The position numbers were made by a program, and so were the translations under genes. A stretch of 64,000 bases of DNA from Aeromonas piscicola (lineage in GTDB: Bacteria; Pseudomonadota; Gammaproteobacteria; Enterobacterales; Aeromonadaceae), in contig NZ_CDBL01000033.1 in NCBI RefSeq assembly GCF_000820005.1, forward strand, positions 21,347 to 85,346, given 5' to 3'. Numbering within the stretch: position 1 is the first letter of the stretch; each line of letters begins with the position of its first letter. Shown here one piece after another: positions 16,805 to 25,626 of this stretch. The notes under the pieces are model-generated. The model saw only the letters and a program-made list of their open reading frames with translations, was not told the DNA's origin and ran no database searches.

Positions 16805-17590
16805 GTAACCTCCATTCGAATCCATATCATGGATAGCATAGTCCTATCCTGAGCCGACGCTCCGAAACCTCGGGGATGGCTCGGCCAAGTGCGTTTGATG
16901 GCCTTTGCGGTGGTGTGAGAGAACGTGTATATGGGCAGGGGAACTGACTGGCCTGATATTGCAGCCGGTCAGCTGTAGCGTAATATTATTACATTGCTAT
17001 TTTTAATTAATTTTTTAAAAACGAATTTAAATTTTGCGCCCTCGAATACTTTTGGGTAGAATCTCGGCGTGTTATCAACAGATGGAAGGATATTATGGAA
17101 AGCGACAGTTGTAGCCGATTGCAAATCGCGATGTGGGCTTGCCAGAGCTGAGGTTGATATCCTTTCTTCCCCCTCACTCTGATCGCTCAGAGTGCAGCAT
17201 CTATATGAGTCACCTTCGACTATCACAACCGCTTAATCCCGGCCTTCATCAGGGATTGTCGTTGTAAATCTGGATTGTTCCGCTCACCTGCGAGCCATGC
17301 CGCCTCGCGACCCTGCAATTGAACGCTTCATCATGCGCCCCGGGTGCTGCCCGTCAGGGCCGCCACAGCGTCGGAACTGTGCATCCGTGCCGTGGCCGGG
17401 AAGTGATCGAGCGTAAAATAACAAGATGGACAATATCATATTGAAAACAGATTCGTTTTCGATAGGACAGGTTGCGAAATAAAATAATTGACGTGATTGC
17501 TCAATATATTCCGGTCGTGGCAAAGGTTGCACCGTAATATTTCCATGGGGCGCGGTTTTCTCCGTTATCTTCACCCGCCCGGCATCGCTG
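16805..17590. other. Long intergenic stretch upstream of the mgtA leader
   Basis: About 790 bases with no supported gene. Open frames on the minus strand (85 and 96 codons) lack ribosome sites and family resemblance. Two symmetrical elements stand out: CACTCTGA/TCAGAGTG around TCGC at 17175-17194, and GAAAAC/GTTTTC around AGATTC near 17454. I found no convincing PhoP-type direct repeat. Confidence 0.45.
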
Positions 17591-18051
17591 ACATTATTCT
17601 CTGACCGGCATCCAGTTATTTCAAGCTGTCGTTATCCTTATTTCCTTTATGGGTGTATGCCGCTCTGATGGCGGGATCACCGGACTCGTCCGCCGATAAT
17701 ACAGACCCGCGGGTCATGCTCGCCAACGACAGTGTATCTGGCTGTCAGTGGCCGCGCCCGGCCCTCTCTCCACCCCACTCGGAGGATATCGTATGACCGA
17801 AGAGCCCAAGCCTCGACCCTCGGGGTCCACGCCTCCCCACGCCTGATCCCCCTGCGGGTAACAGGATGCGGAGTCCTGATCCCTGATAGCCCCCTACCTG
17901 CTGGCAAGCTTGCCCGACAGACATACCGTCTGGCGGCAGCCATGCTGCGCCTGCGCCAACCGGGGGCCCATTGCCTGTCTCACATTAGAACTGACGCCTG
18001 GCCTGGCCCGCGACAGGGCCTTGCTGCAAGCGAAAATCAGGATAAAGAGTT
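17591..18051 (+). promoter_or_regulatory. Long leader region of mgtA
   Basis: About 460 bases precede mgtA without a long gene but contain a short proline-coding frame (17793-17846). A cytosine-rich, guanine-poor stretch surrounds and follows that frame, of the kind used by Rho. Hairpins follow, for example GGCCC/GGGCC near 18004-18019. In Salmonella, mgtA is controlled after initiation by its leader through Mg2+, a short peptide and Rho. This region has the same parts, though not a recognisable sequence match. The transcription start is not located. Confidence 0.55.
17793..17846 (+). CDS. Proline-rich leader peptide of mgtA (MgtL-like)
   Basis: The frame encodes MTEEPKPRPSGSTPPHA (17 residues). 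GGAGG lies seven bases before the ATG. E. coli and Salmonella MgtL is also 17 residues, begins with an acidic-proline run, and lies in the mgtA leader. There, low Mg2+ destabilises ribosomes or slows them at prolines, which lets transcription continue into mgtA. EEPKPRP here has the same character. The sequences are not evidently homologous, so function is inferred from size, position, composition and ribosome site. It is 205 bases upstream of mgtA. Confidence 0.65.
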   Translation: MTEEPKPRPSGSTPPHA

Positions 18052-20814
18052 ATGAAGCAACAACATACCGCCAGCCGGCACAAGCAAAAGGGATTCGTCT
18101 CTCCGGGCCGTGCCAATGAGAAGCTCTCCTCACGGGTGCTCGACGAGGCCGACAAGTCCCTCGAATACACCCTCACTGCCGTGCGCGGCAATATCGACGG
18201 CCTGACCTCGACCGAGGCGGCCAACCGTCTGGTCCAGTTCGGCCCCAACGAGGTGACCCACGACAAACCGCCCCATCCGCTGATCCAGCTGATGCAGGCG
18301 TTCAAGAACCCCTTCGTGATGGTGCTGATCGTGCTCGGGCTGGTCAGCTACGTGATGGACGTGCTGATGGCCGAGCCGGGTGACGAGGATTGGGTCAAGG
18401 TGATCATCCTCGGCGTCATGGTCAGCCTGAGCGGCCTGCTCCGCTTCTGGCAGGAGTACCGCTCGGCCAAGGCGGCCGAAACCCTCAAGTCGCTGGTGCG
18501 CAACACCGCCACAGTGCAGCGTCGCCCTTCGCCGGGAGCCCCCTCCCTGCGCAAGGAGGTGGCGATGGTCGAGCTGGTGGCCGGTGACATAGTGCACCTG
18601 CAGGCGGGGGACATGATCCCGGCCGACATCAAGCTGATCGAATCCCGCGATCTCTTCATCAGCCAGGCGGTGCTGACCGGCGAGGCCCTGCCGGTGGAGA
18701 AGTACGACACCCTGGGGGCAGTGGCCGAGAAGTCGGCGGACGGCAGCAGCACGGGGGAGGTGGGCCTGCTCGACCTGCCCAACATCTGCTTCATGGGCAC
18801 CAACGTGGTAAGCGGCACCGCCAAGGCGGTGGTGGTGGCGACCGGCAGCGACACCTACTTCGGTTCGCTGGCCCGCAACGTGGTGAGCCACAAGCGCATC
18901 GAAACCAGCTTCGATCGGGGCGTGAACAGCGTCACCCGGCTGCTGATCCGCTTCATGCTGGTGATGGTGCCCGTGGTCTTCATGCTGAGCGGCGTCAGCA
19001 GTGGTGACTGGATGTCGGCGCTGACCTTCGCGCTGGCGGTGGCGGTGGGGCTGACCCCGGAGATGCTGCCCATGATAGTCTCCGCCAACCTGGCGCGGGG
19101 CGCCGTGGCCATGGCCAAACGCAAGGTGGTGGTCAAGCGGCTCAACTCGGTGCAGAACTTTGGTGCCATGGACGTGCTCTGCACCGACAAGACGGGCACC
19201 CTGACCCAGGACAAGATCATCCTGGAGCACCACTACGACGTGCGCGGCAGCCGGGACGACAGGATCCTGCAGCTGGCCTGGCTCAACAGTTATCATCAGA
19301 GCGGCATGAAGAACCTGATGGACATAGCCGTCATCGAGCACGCCGATGCGCTGGGGGCGGGCTGCAAGCCGGGCAGCTACAGCAAGGTGGATGAGCTGCC
19401 GTTCGACTTCGTGCGCCGCCGCCTGTCGGTGATAGTGCAGGATGAGAGTGGCCAGCAGCTGATGGTCTCCAAAGGGGCGGTCGAGGAGATGCTCTCCGTC
19501 TCCAGCCACATCGACGACGGCAAGCAGATCCGCGAGCTGGATGAGATTGAGCGCCGTGCCCTGCTGCGCCGCAGCGAGGAGTACAACGCTGACGGTTATC
19601 GGGTGCTGATAGTGGCGACCCGCGATATCCCGGCTGCCGAGTGCAAGCAGAGCTACCGGACCAGTGACGAGGCCGGACTGGTGGTGCGCGGCTTCCTCAC
19701 CTTCTTCGATCCGCCCAAGGATTCAGCCGCCCCGGCCATCCGTGCGCTGAACGACTACGGCGTGGCGGTCAAGGTGCTGACCGGTGACAACCCCATCATC
19801 ACCAGCAAGGTGTGTCGCGATGTGGGGCTGAATCCGGGGGTGCCGCTGCTCGGCAAGGACATAGAGGTGATGGACGACGTGGCCCTGTGCACAGTCGTCA
19901 AGCACGCCACCATCTTCGCCAAGCTCACCCCGCTGCAGAAGTCGCGGGTGGTGAAGGCGTTGCAGGCCAACGGCAACACGGTCGGTTTCCTCGGTGACGG
20001 CATCAACGACGCCCCGGCGCTGCGGGATGCGGATGTGGGGATCTCGGTGGACAGCGGTGCCGACATCGCCAAGGAGACGGCCGACATCATCTTGCTGGAG
20101 AAGAGCCTGATGGTGCTGGAAGAGGGGGTGGTCAAGGGACGCGAGACCTTCGGCAACATCCTCAAGTACCTCAACATGACTGCCAGCTCCAACTTCGGCA
20201 ACGTCTTCTCGGTGCTGGTCGCCTCCGCCTGGCTGCCCTGGGCGCCCATGCTGGCGATGCAGATGCTGATCCAGAACCTGGTGTATGACGTCTCCCAGAT
20301 GCTGCTGCCCTGGGACAAGATGGATCCCGAGTTCCTCAAGCGCCCGCGCAAGTGGGAAGCCAGCAACATCAAGCGCTTCATGCTGTGGCTCGGCCCGACC
20401 TCCTCGGTGTTCGACATCAGCACCTTCTGCCTGATGTGGTTCGTGTTCGGTGCCGGCGCCATGTATGCCACCGCCAACGGCAGCATGGATCCCCTGGTCA
20501 ATGGTCAGGCCATCATGAACTCCGGCTGGTTCATCGAGGGGCTGGTCTCCCAGACCCTGGTGGTGCACATGCTGCGGACCCGCAAGATCCCCTTCCTGCA
20601 GAGTACGGCCACCCTGCCGGTGCTGTTGTCGACCTCCATCGCCATCGCCATCGGCTGCTACCTGCCGTTCTCGCCGCTGGCGGAGCACTTCGGCTTCATC
20701 ACCCTTGAGGCGCCCAGGTACTTCATGTGGCTGGTGATCACCATGCTGGCCTACATGGGGCTGACCCAGGCGATCAAGACCATCTACATCAAGCGCCACG
20801 GTCAGTGGTTCTGA
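18052..20814 (+). CDS. mgtA: P-type Mg2+-transporting ATPase (MgtA)
   Basis: A 920-residue P3B-type ATPase that imports Mg2+ across the inner membrane when Mg2+ is scarce. The actuator motif is LTGEALPVEK, the phosphorylation site is CTDKTGTLT (Asp near residue 380), and the hinge is LGDGINDAPALRDADVGI near residue 645. The membrane segment GLTPEMLPMIVSANLARGA is characteristic of MgtA/MgtB. Length is slightly above the E. coli protein (898). GGAT precedes the ATG. A leader with a short peptide lies upstream, which points to Mg2+-dependent control of elongation. No mgtC lies next to it. Confidence 0.95.
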   Translation: MKQQHTASRHKQKGFVSPGRANEKLSSRVLDEADKSLEYTLTAVRGNIDGLTSTEAANRLVQFGPNEVTHDKPPHPLIQLMQAFKNPFVMVLIVLGLVSYVMDVLMAEPGDEDWVKVIILGVMVSLSGLLRFWQEYRSAKAAETLKSLVRNTATVQRRPSPGAPSLRKEVAMVELVAGDIVHLQAGDMIPADIKLIESRDLFISQAVLTGEALPVEKYDTLGAVAEKSADGSSTGEVGLLDLPNICFMGTNVVSGTAKAVVVATGSDTYFGSLARNVVSHKRIETSFDRGVNSVTRLLIRFMLVMVPVVFMLSGVSSGDWMSALTFALAVAVGLTPEMLPMIVSANLARGAVAMAKRKVVVKRLNSVQNFGAMDVLCTDKTGTLTQDKIILEHHYDVRGSRDDRILQLAWLNSYHQSGMKNLMDIAVIEHADALGAGCKPGSYSKVDELPFDFVRRRLSVIVQDESGQQLMVSKGAVEEMLSVSSHIDDGKQIRELDEIERRALLRRSEEYNADGYRVLIVATRDIPAAECKQSYRTSDEAGLVVRGFLTFFDPPKDSAAPAIRALNDYGVAVKVLTGDNPIITSKVCRDVGLNPGVPLLGKDIEVMDDVALCTVVKHATIFAKLTPLQKSRVVKALQANGNTVGFLGDGINDAPALRDADVGISVDSGADIAKETADIILLEKSLMVLEEGVVKGRETFGNILKYLNMTASSNFGNVFSVLVASAWLPWAPMLAMQMLIQNLVYDVSQMLLPWDKMDPEFLKRPRKWEASNIKRFMLWLGPTSSVFDISTFCLMWFVFGAGAMYATANGSMDPLVNGQAIMNSGWFIEGLVSQTLVVHMLRTRKIPFLQSTATLPVLLSTSIAIAIGCYLPFSPLAEHFGFITLEAPRYFMWLVITMLAYMGLTQAIKTIYIKRHGQWF

Positions 20815-20898
20815 CAGGATAAGCCTGGTCATCGAGCGCCACCGTCAGTGGTGCCCGGTGTGAACCAGATTGCCATGCGGGTCTTTATCCGTGTGAAC

Positions 20899-20933
20899 GA
20901 AAGAGGGATGGCTCAGGCCATCCCTCTTTTTCA
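20899..20933. terminator. Bidirectional terminator between mgtA and a LysE-type gene
   Basis: AAAGAGGGATGGC and GCCATCCCTCTTT enclose TCAG, with a T run on the plus strand and an A run on the other. It serves mgtA and the convergent gene ending at 20950. Confidence 0.85.
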
Positions 20934-20949
20934 TGGGGCCGGGAGGAGA

Positions 20950-21597
20950 TCAGTGCGGGACCAGGGCATAGGCCTCGCCGGCCATGCCAGTCAGGATGGA
21001 GAGGCTGACAGCGCCGAACAGCAGACCTGTGACCAGATTGAGCGGGCGCTGGATCCGGCCAAGCAGGCGTTGGGCCCGCGGGGTGGAGAGGCTCCAGGCC
21101 AGCACGCCGAACCAGACCAGAGAGAGCAGGAACAGCTCCAGCACCAGCAGGCCGCGCGTCAGGCCGTCCACCTGCGGCGTCACCATGGCCGCCAGCAGTC
21201 CCATGAAGAACAGCAGCGCCTTGGGATTGAGCAGATTGGTGGCAAGCCCGTTCCATATCCCCTTGCGCCAGCCCTGCTGCTCTCCGCCAGCCTTGAGGGC
21301 CAGTGTTGCCGAGCTGTGCCAGGCAGCCTTGAGCGCCCCCCAGCCGAGCCAGCCCAGATAGAGGGCGCCGACCACCTTCACCGCCATGAAGAGCCAGGGA
21401 TGTTCGGCGATCAGCAGGCTGATGCCGGTCAGGCTGAGGGTGGCGTGCAGCAAGATGGCCAGTGCTATGCCGAGCGTAGCCCCCAGTGCCGTTGGCCTGT
21501 GCAGGCTGGTACGCAAGATCAGCGCGAAGTCCGGCCCAGGGCTCGCCAGGGCGATCAGGTGGATGAGACCTATGGTCAGAAACAGGCTGGTGAACAT
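20950..21597 (-). CDS. LysE/RhtB family translocator
   Basis: A 215-residue exporter with the family's HLIALASPGPDFALILRTSL in the first helix and NLLNPKALLFFMGLLAAM in the middle, and six predicted helices. It resembles RhtB/RhtC-type amino acid exporters. GAGGT precedes the ATG. It lies 116 bases after an AraC-type regulator gene in the same orientation. That pairing is common, so co-transcription or local control is likely. Confidence 0.9.
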   Translation of the reverse strand: MFTSLFLTIGLIHLIALASPGPDFALILRTSLHRPTALGATLGIALAILLHATLSLTGISLLIAEHPWLFMAVKVVGALYLGWLGWGALKAAWHSSATLALKAGGEQQGWRKGIWNGLATNLLNPKALLFFMGLLAAMVTPQVDGLTRGLLVLELFLLSLVWFGVLAWSLSTPRAQRLLGRIQRPLNLVTGLLFGAVSLSILTGMAGEAYALVPH

Positions 21598-21713
21598 GGT
21601 AAAACCTCGATGACGGTATGAGGTGACAGCATGGGGGATCAGGGCGGGGAGGCGATTGTAAAAGATTGCAGCTGTTGATGGTTATCGGCCGCGCTGGCCT
21701 GTCATGGCCCTGG

Positions 21714-22532
21714 CTAGCCGGGCTGGCCCGTAAAAGACTGCATCTGCTGACGGTAATCGGCGGGGGTCAGCCCGAAGGCCCGCCGAAAACCGTGGTGGAA
21801 GTGGCTCTGATCGAAGAAGCCAACCGCCAGCGCCACCTCGCTCACCGGCAGGCCGCTGCCGAGCAGGCGCTTGCCCTGCTCCAGTCTCAGTCGCTTGAGC
21901 CAGGCATAGGGGGTCATGCCAGTCTTTTTCTTGAACTGACGCAGGAAGGCGAAGCGATCCAGCCCGAACAGGGCGGCCAGATCCTCCAGGCTGTGGCGCT
22001 CATCCAGTCGGGCCAGCAGATAGTCGCGCAGGTATCTGAGCTGGGGATCCGCCAGGGCGTGGCGCTCCGGCGCTATGTGCAGCAGCTCGCCGAGCAGGTC
22101 CAGCAGCTGGCTTTCCGCCAGCAGGCCGTCCGCCTGGGGCGTGTCCAGGTACATGTGCAGCCGGGCGAAACCCTGGTAGAGGTCGGGGCGGCTCTGCAAG
22201 CCCTTGTCGAAGAAAGGCTCGGGGCTGTCCGGTAGCCAGCGCGCCAGCTGCTCGGGGGCAATGGCAAACACCCGTACCTCATACCCTTCCGGCAGCAGAC
22301 TGAGGCCATCGTGCATCTCGTCCGGGTTGACGGTGGAGAGCTCGCCGCGCACCAGATTGTGGCTGTTGCCCTTGTGGATGAATTTCTGGCCGCCCTGCTG
22401 CACCAGACCTATGTGATAGTCCAGGTGAACGTGGCGGCCATAGCTGAACTCCCTGTGGTGGGAGTGGGAGAGTTCAACCCCCGGCAGCAGCCGGGATTGC
22501 CAGTAGTGGATGCGGGATTGGGGAGCGCTCAT
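21714..22532 (-). CDS. AraC family transcriptional regulator
   Basis: A 272-residue regulator. The N-terminal half is a cupin-like sensor (FSYGRHVHLDYHIGLVQQGG; VNPDEMHDG). The C-terminal half has two helix-turn-helix motifs: HSLEDLAALFGLDRFAFLRQ, and VSEVALAVGFFDQSHFHHGF ending in RAFGLTPADYR. The architecture matches regulators that control adjacent LysE exporters. The downstream LysE gene at 20950 is the obvious target. The effector is unknown. Confidence 0.92.
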   Translation of the reverse strand: MSAPQSRIHYWQSRLLPGVELSHSHHREFSYGRHVHLDYHIGLVQQGGQKFIHKGNSHNLVRGELSTVNPDEMHDGLSLLPEGYEVRVFAIAPEQLARWLPDSPEPFFDKGLQSRPDLYQGFARLHMYLDTPQADGLLAESQLLDLLGELLHIAPERHALADPQLRYLRDYLLARLDERHSLEDLAALFGLDRFAFLRQFKKKTGMTPYAWLKRLRLEQGKRLLGSGLPVSEVALAVGFFDQSHFHHGFRRAFGLTPADYRQQMQSFTGQPG

Positions 22533-22599
22533 CGACTATTGATAACCTGAAACCTGAATATTGGCTTGTAGATTATTGCAGTGTCGACGAGTCATGCCG

Positions 22600-23502
22600 T
22601 CAACCCTGGCTGGCAGCCCGGCGCCGCTTGCCGCTGCGCAGCCCGTCCAGGCTGAACAGCACAAGCGCACTCCAGATGCAGCCGAAGGTGATCAGCTTGT
22701 CCAGCGCCAGCTCTTCCCCGTAGAGCGTGACCGCCAGTATGAACATCAGGCTGGGGCCTATGTACTGGAAGAAACCCAGGGTGGAGAGCTTGAGCCGGGT
22801 GGCCGCGGCGGTGAAGCAGAGCAGGGGCGCCGTGGTGACGGCACCGGCAGCGATCAGCAGAAGGTTGAGGTGCCAGCTGTTCTCCGTCATGTGGCTGGTG
22901 GGGCTGTCGGCGAATCCCCACAGGTAGATGGCGGCCGGCGGCAGCATGATCATGGTCTCGATCAGCAGGCCGGTGAGGGCATCGAGGGCCAGCTTCTTGC
23001 GGATGAGGCCGTAGATGGCAAAGCTGGAGGCCAGCACCAGCGCTATCCAGGGCAGGGAGCCGAAGGCGATGAGCTGGACGGCGACCCCGATCACCGCCAG
23101 TCCCACGGCCCACCACTGCAGGCGACGCAGCTGCTCGCTCAGGAACAGCATGCCGAGCAGCACGTTGAACAGCGGATTGATGTAGTAGCCGAGGCTGGCA
23201 TCCAGCATGTGACCGTTGTTGATGGCCCAGATGAACAGCAGCCAGTTGCCGCCGACCGTGATGGAGGTGAAGGCCAGGGTGAGCAGCACTTTTGGTTGGC
23301 GCAGCACGGCCTGCACCTTGTGCCACTGGCGGCCGATCAGGGTCAGCACCATCAGCAGGACGCAGGACCAGATCATGCGATGAGTCAGGATCTCGGCGGC
23401 CGGTACGGCTGAGATGGTCTTGAAATAGATGGGGGCGAGACCCCAAAGGGTATAGGCGCACAAGGCATAGATGATGCCCTGACGCTGAGCTTGTTGCTGC
23501 AT
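22600..23502 (-). CDS. rarD: EamA family transporter RarD
   Basis: A 300-residue inner-membrane protein with ten predicted helices, of the drug/metabolite transporter superfamily. RarD hallmarks are GIIYALCAYTLWGLAPIYFK at the start, EILTHRMIWS, and NWLLFIWAINNGHMLDASLG. The E. coli protein is about the same length; it was named for chloramphenicol resistance but its substrate is uncertain. The ATG at 23502 is chosen by alignment with RarD and a GAAGG upstream; the frame extends 15 codons further. The gene is probably transcribed alone. Confidence 0.93.
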   Translation of the reverse strand: MQQQAQRQGIIYALCAYTLWGLAPIYFKTISAVPAAEILTHRMIWSCVLLMVLTLIGRQWHKVQAVLRQPKVLLTLAFTSITVGGNWLLFIWAINNGHMLDASLGYYINPLFNVLLGMLFLSEQLRRLQWWAVGLAVIGVAVQLIAFGSLPWIALVLASSFAIYGLIRKKLALDALTGLLIETMIMLPPAAIYLWGFADSPTSHMTENSWHLNLLLIAAGAVTTAPLLCFTAAATRLKLSTLGFFQYIGPSLMFILAVTLYGEELALDKLITFGCIWSALVLFSLDGLRSGKRRRAASQG

Positions 23503-23627
23503 GCGGATAACCTTCACTGGAGAGTCGGATGCTGGAAAACATCGCAAAAAATCAGTGTAGCGATCCTTTTGGAGGGAAAGAAGTGAATAAATGGTGATCA
23601 GCGGATTTTAACGACAGGTTGCTCTGC

Positions 23628-23801
23628 TCAGCGGCCCCCGCCGCGACGGATCTTCTCGACGTCCACCAGCAACCACAGCATGAGTGCAATGGCGGAGATC
23701 CACGGACCCCAGGTCACATAGGCCTCGCCCTGTCCCAGCATGTAGAACAGCAGCGGCAGTCCTATCACCAGAAACAGTACACTTCCCAGAAAAAATAACA
23801 T
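23628..23801 (-). CDS. Small two-helix membrane protein, 57 residues
   Basis: The frame encodes a 57-residue protein with two hydrophobic stretches (LFFLGSVLFLVIGLPLLFYM and WISAIALMLWLLVDVEKI) and a basic tail RRGGGR. This is a typical small inner-membrane protein. I recognise no family. No good ribosome site precedes the ATG, which lowers confidence; the upstream region is AT-rich and could hold a promoter. It stands alone between rarD and the aldehyde dehydrogenase gene. Confidence 0.55.
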   Translation of the reverse strand: MLFFLGSVLFLVIGLPLLFYMLGQGEAYVTWGPWISAIALMLWLLVDVEKIRRGGGR

Positions 23802-23875
23802 TTTTATCTTTATATTTAAGGGCTTGTCTATTTGATGATTATATCGATTGAGGCGGGCGATGAAAGGGTAAAAAT

Positions 23876-23897
23876 GAAAAAGGGGGATTTCTCCCCC
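23876..23897 (-). terminator. Terminator of the aldehyde dehydrogenase gene
   Basis: GGGGGA and TCCCCC enclose a four-base loop. On the minus strand a run of T follows directly, 30 bases after the stop codon at 23927. Confidence 0.85.
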
Positions 23898-23926
23898 AAT
23901 TCGCTAGATGAGCGTCATTTCTGATG

Positions 23927-25423
23927 CTATTCGAGCTGGATCCAGGTGCTTTTCAGCTCGGTGTACTTCTCCAGGGCGTGCAGCGACTTGTCGCGACCGT
24001 TGCCGGACTGCTTGAAACCGCCGAACGGCATTGTCATGTCGCCGCCATCCCAGTTGTTGACGAACACGGTTCCGGCGCGCAGGGCGCGGGAGCCCTTGAT
24101 CGCCTTGTTGAGATCCGCCGTCCAGAGCGCCGCGGCCAGACCGTAGTCGGTGTCGTTGCCGAGCGCTATGGCTTCTTCGAGCGTGTCGAAGCCGGTCACC
24201 GCCAGCACAGGGCCGAAGATCTCTTCGCGGAAGATGCGCATCTCGGGCGTCACCTCATCGAAAATGGTGGGCTCGATGTAGAAGCCGCCGCTCTCGATGT
24301 GGGTGCGCTTGCCCCCCAGCAGCAGCTTGGCTCCTTCCTGTTTGCCAATCTCGATATAACGCAGCACTTGCTCCATCTGGACGCTATCGACCATGGCGCC
24401 GATGCTGGTGGCGGGATCGAGCGGGTTGGCGGAGATCCACTCGCGGGCATGGGCCAGCAGCCGTTCCATGAACTGCGGCTTGATGCTGTTTTGCACCAGC
24501 AGGCGGGAGGCGGCGGTACACACCTCGCCCTGGTTGTAGAAGATGGCGCCGGCGGCACTCTTGGCGGCGGCGTCCAGATCCGGCGCGTCCGCCAGTATGA
24601 TGTTGGGGCTCTTGCCGCCACACTCCATAAAGGCGCGCTTGAGGTTGGACTTGCCGGAGCACTGCACCAGATATTTACCAATCTTGGTGGATCCGGTGAA
24701 GGTGATGCAATCCACATCCATGTGCATGGCCAGCGCCTCGCCCACCGTATGACCAAAGCCCGGCAGCACGTTGAAGACCCCATCCGGAATGCCCGCCTCT
24801 TTCGCGATCCCGGCGATGCGCAGGGCGGTGAGGGGAGATTTCTCGGAGGGCTTGAGGATGACGGAGTTGCCGGTGGCCAGCGCCGGGCCCAGCTTCCAGC
24901 AGGCCATCACCAGCGGGAAGTTCCAGGGCACTATGGCGGCGACCACGCCGAGGGCCTCGCGGGTCACCAGCGCCAGTGCGGACTCTTCCACCGGGGCGAC
25001 CTGATCGTAGATCTTGTCGATGGCCTCGGCGTTCCAGGCGATGCAGTTGGCGGCGGCGGGGGCGTCATACCCCATGGCATCACCGATGGGCTTGCCCATG
25101 TCCAGCGACTCCAGCAGTGCCAGCTCCACCTGGTTGAGACGCATCAGCTCGGCAAAGCGTTGCATGATCAGCTTGCGCTGTTTCGGGGCCAGCCCGCTCC
25201 AGCGCTTGTCACTGAAGGCGGCGCGGGCGGCTTGCACCGCCAGCTCGGCATCGGCGGCGTCGCAGGCGGCGACCTTGGTCAGCAGCTGGCCATTGGCCGG
25301 GTTGATGCAGTCGAAGGTGGCGCCATTGATGGCATCCCGGTAGCTGCCGTTGATGAAGGCTTGCGAGGGCAGGGTCAGGTGGGCGGCCTTGTGTTGCCAC
25401 TGGGCCAGGGTCAGGTCACTCAT
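23927..25423 (-). CDS. puuC: PuuC-like gamma-glutamyl-aminobutyraldehyde dehydrogenase
   Basis: A 498-residue NAD(P)+-dependent aldehyde dehydrogenase, closest by eye to PuuC, which oxidises gamma-glutamyl-gamma-aminobutyraldehyde in putrescine breakdown and accepts other aldehydes. Visible motifs are VVAAIVPWNFPLVMACWKLG, FTGSTKIGKYL (cofactor site), MECGGKSPN (general-base Glu, near 268) and NQGEVCTAASR (catalytic Cys, near 302). AAGGAG precedes the ATG at 25423. Two PuuR-like operators lie upstream, and puuR is the next gene. No puuA, puuB or puuD is present nearby, so the substrate could be broader. Confidence 0.88.
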   Translation of the reverse strand: MSDLTLAQWQHKAAHLTLPSQAFINGSYRDAINGATFDCINPANGQLLTKVAACDAADAELAVQAARAAFSDKRWSGLAPKQRKLIMQRFAELMRLNQVELALLESLDMGKPIGDAMGYDAPAAANCIAWNAEAIDKIYDQVAPVEESALALVTREALGVVAAIVPWNFPLVMACWKLGPALATGNSVILKPSEKSPLTALRIAGIAKEAGIPDGVFNVLPGFGHTVGEALAMHMDVDCITFTGSTKIGKYLVQCSGKSNLKRAFMECGGKSPNIILADAPDLDAAAKSAAGAIFYNQGEVCTAASRLLVQNSIKPQFMERLLAHAREWISANPLDPATSIGAMVDSVQMEQVLRYIEIGKQEGAKLLLGGKRTHIESGGFYIEPTIFDEVTPEMRIFREEIFGPVLAVTGFDTLEEAIALGNDTDYGLAAALWTADLNKAIKGSRALRAGTVFVNNWDGGDMTMPFGGFKQSGNGRDKSLHALEKYTELKSTWIQLE

Positions 25424-25460
25424 GTTCACTCCTTGAACCGGCAAAGAATTGGTCTCCGCG

Positions 25461-25477
25461 TATCAATATGCTAAACA
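25461..25477 (-). promoter_or_regulatory. PuuR-like operator upstream of puuC
   Basis: On the minus strand the site reads TGTTTAGCATATTGATA, close to the E. coli PuuR box read in the same direction (TGTTCATTATATTTT). It lies 38 bases upstream of the puuC-like start. Confidence 0.55.
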
Positions 25478-25502
25478 TCTTGCCGCTTGTAAATCCATTC
25501 TG

Positions 25503-25519
25503 TAACAATTCATTAAACA
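25503..25519 (-). promoter_or_regulatory. Second PuuR-like operator upstream of puuC
   Basis: The minus strand reads TGTTTAATGAATTGTTA, again matching the TGTT(C/T)A-A/T-rich pattern. It is spaced 42 bases from the first site, about four helical turns, which would allow cooperative binding. Confidence 0.55.
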
Positions 25520-25626
25520 CTTGCCCCTTTATCCTCGGCAATGGCGGCCATCCTTGTCACTCGCCATGAGCGAGAAACCGGCCGGGGCAAGGTGCCAGCG
25601 ATCGGCGTGAACGCCGCTGAATGGCC

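Noticed and set aside
16969..17226. 85-codon minus-strand frame
   Set aside because: Starts without a ribosome site and lies in AT-rich noncoding DNA with a palindrome in its middle.
17284..17574. 96-codon minus-strand frame upstream of mgtA
   Set aside because: No ribosome site, no family resemblance, and composition changes abruptly along its length.
17591..18051. M-box or other Mg2+ riboswitch before mgtA
   Set aside because: I could not recognise the conserved helices of a known Mg2+ riboswitch, so only a leader with a short peptide is claimed.
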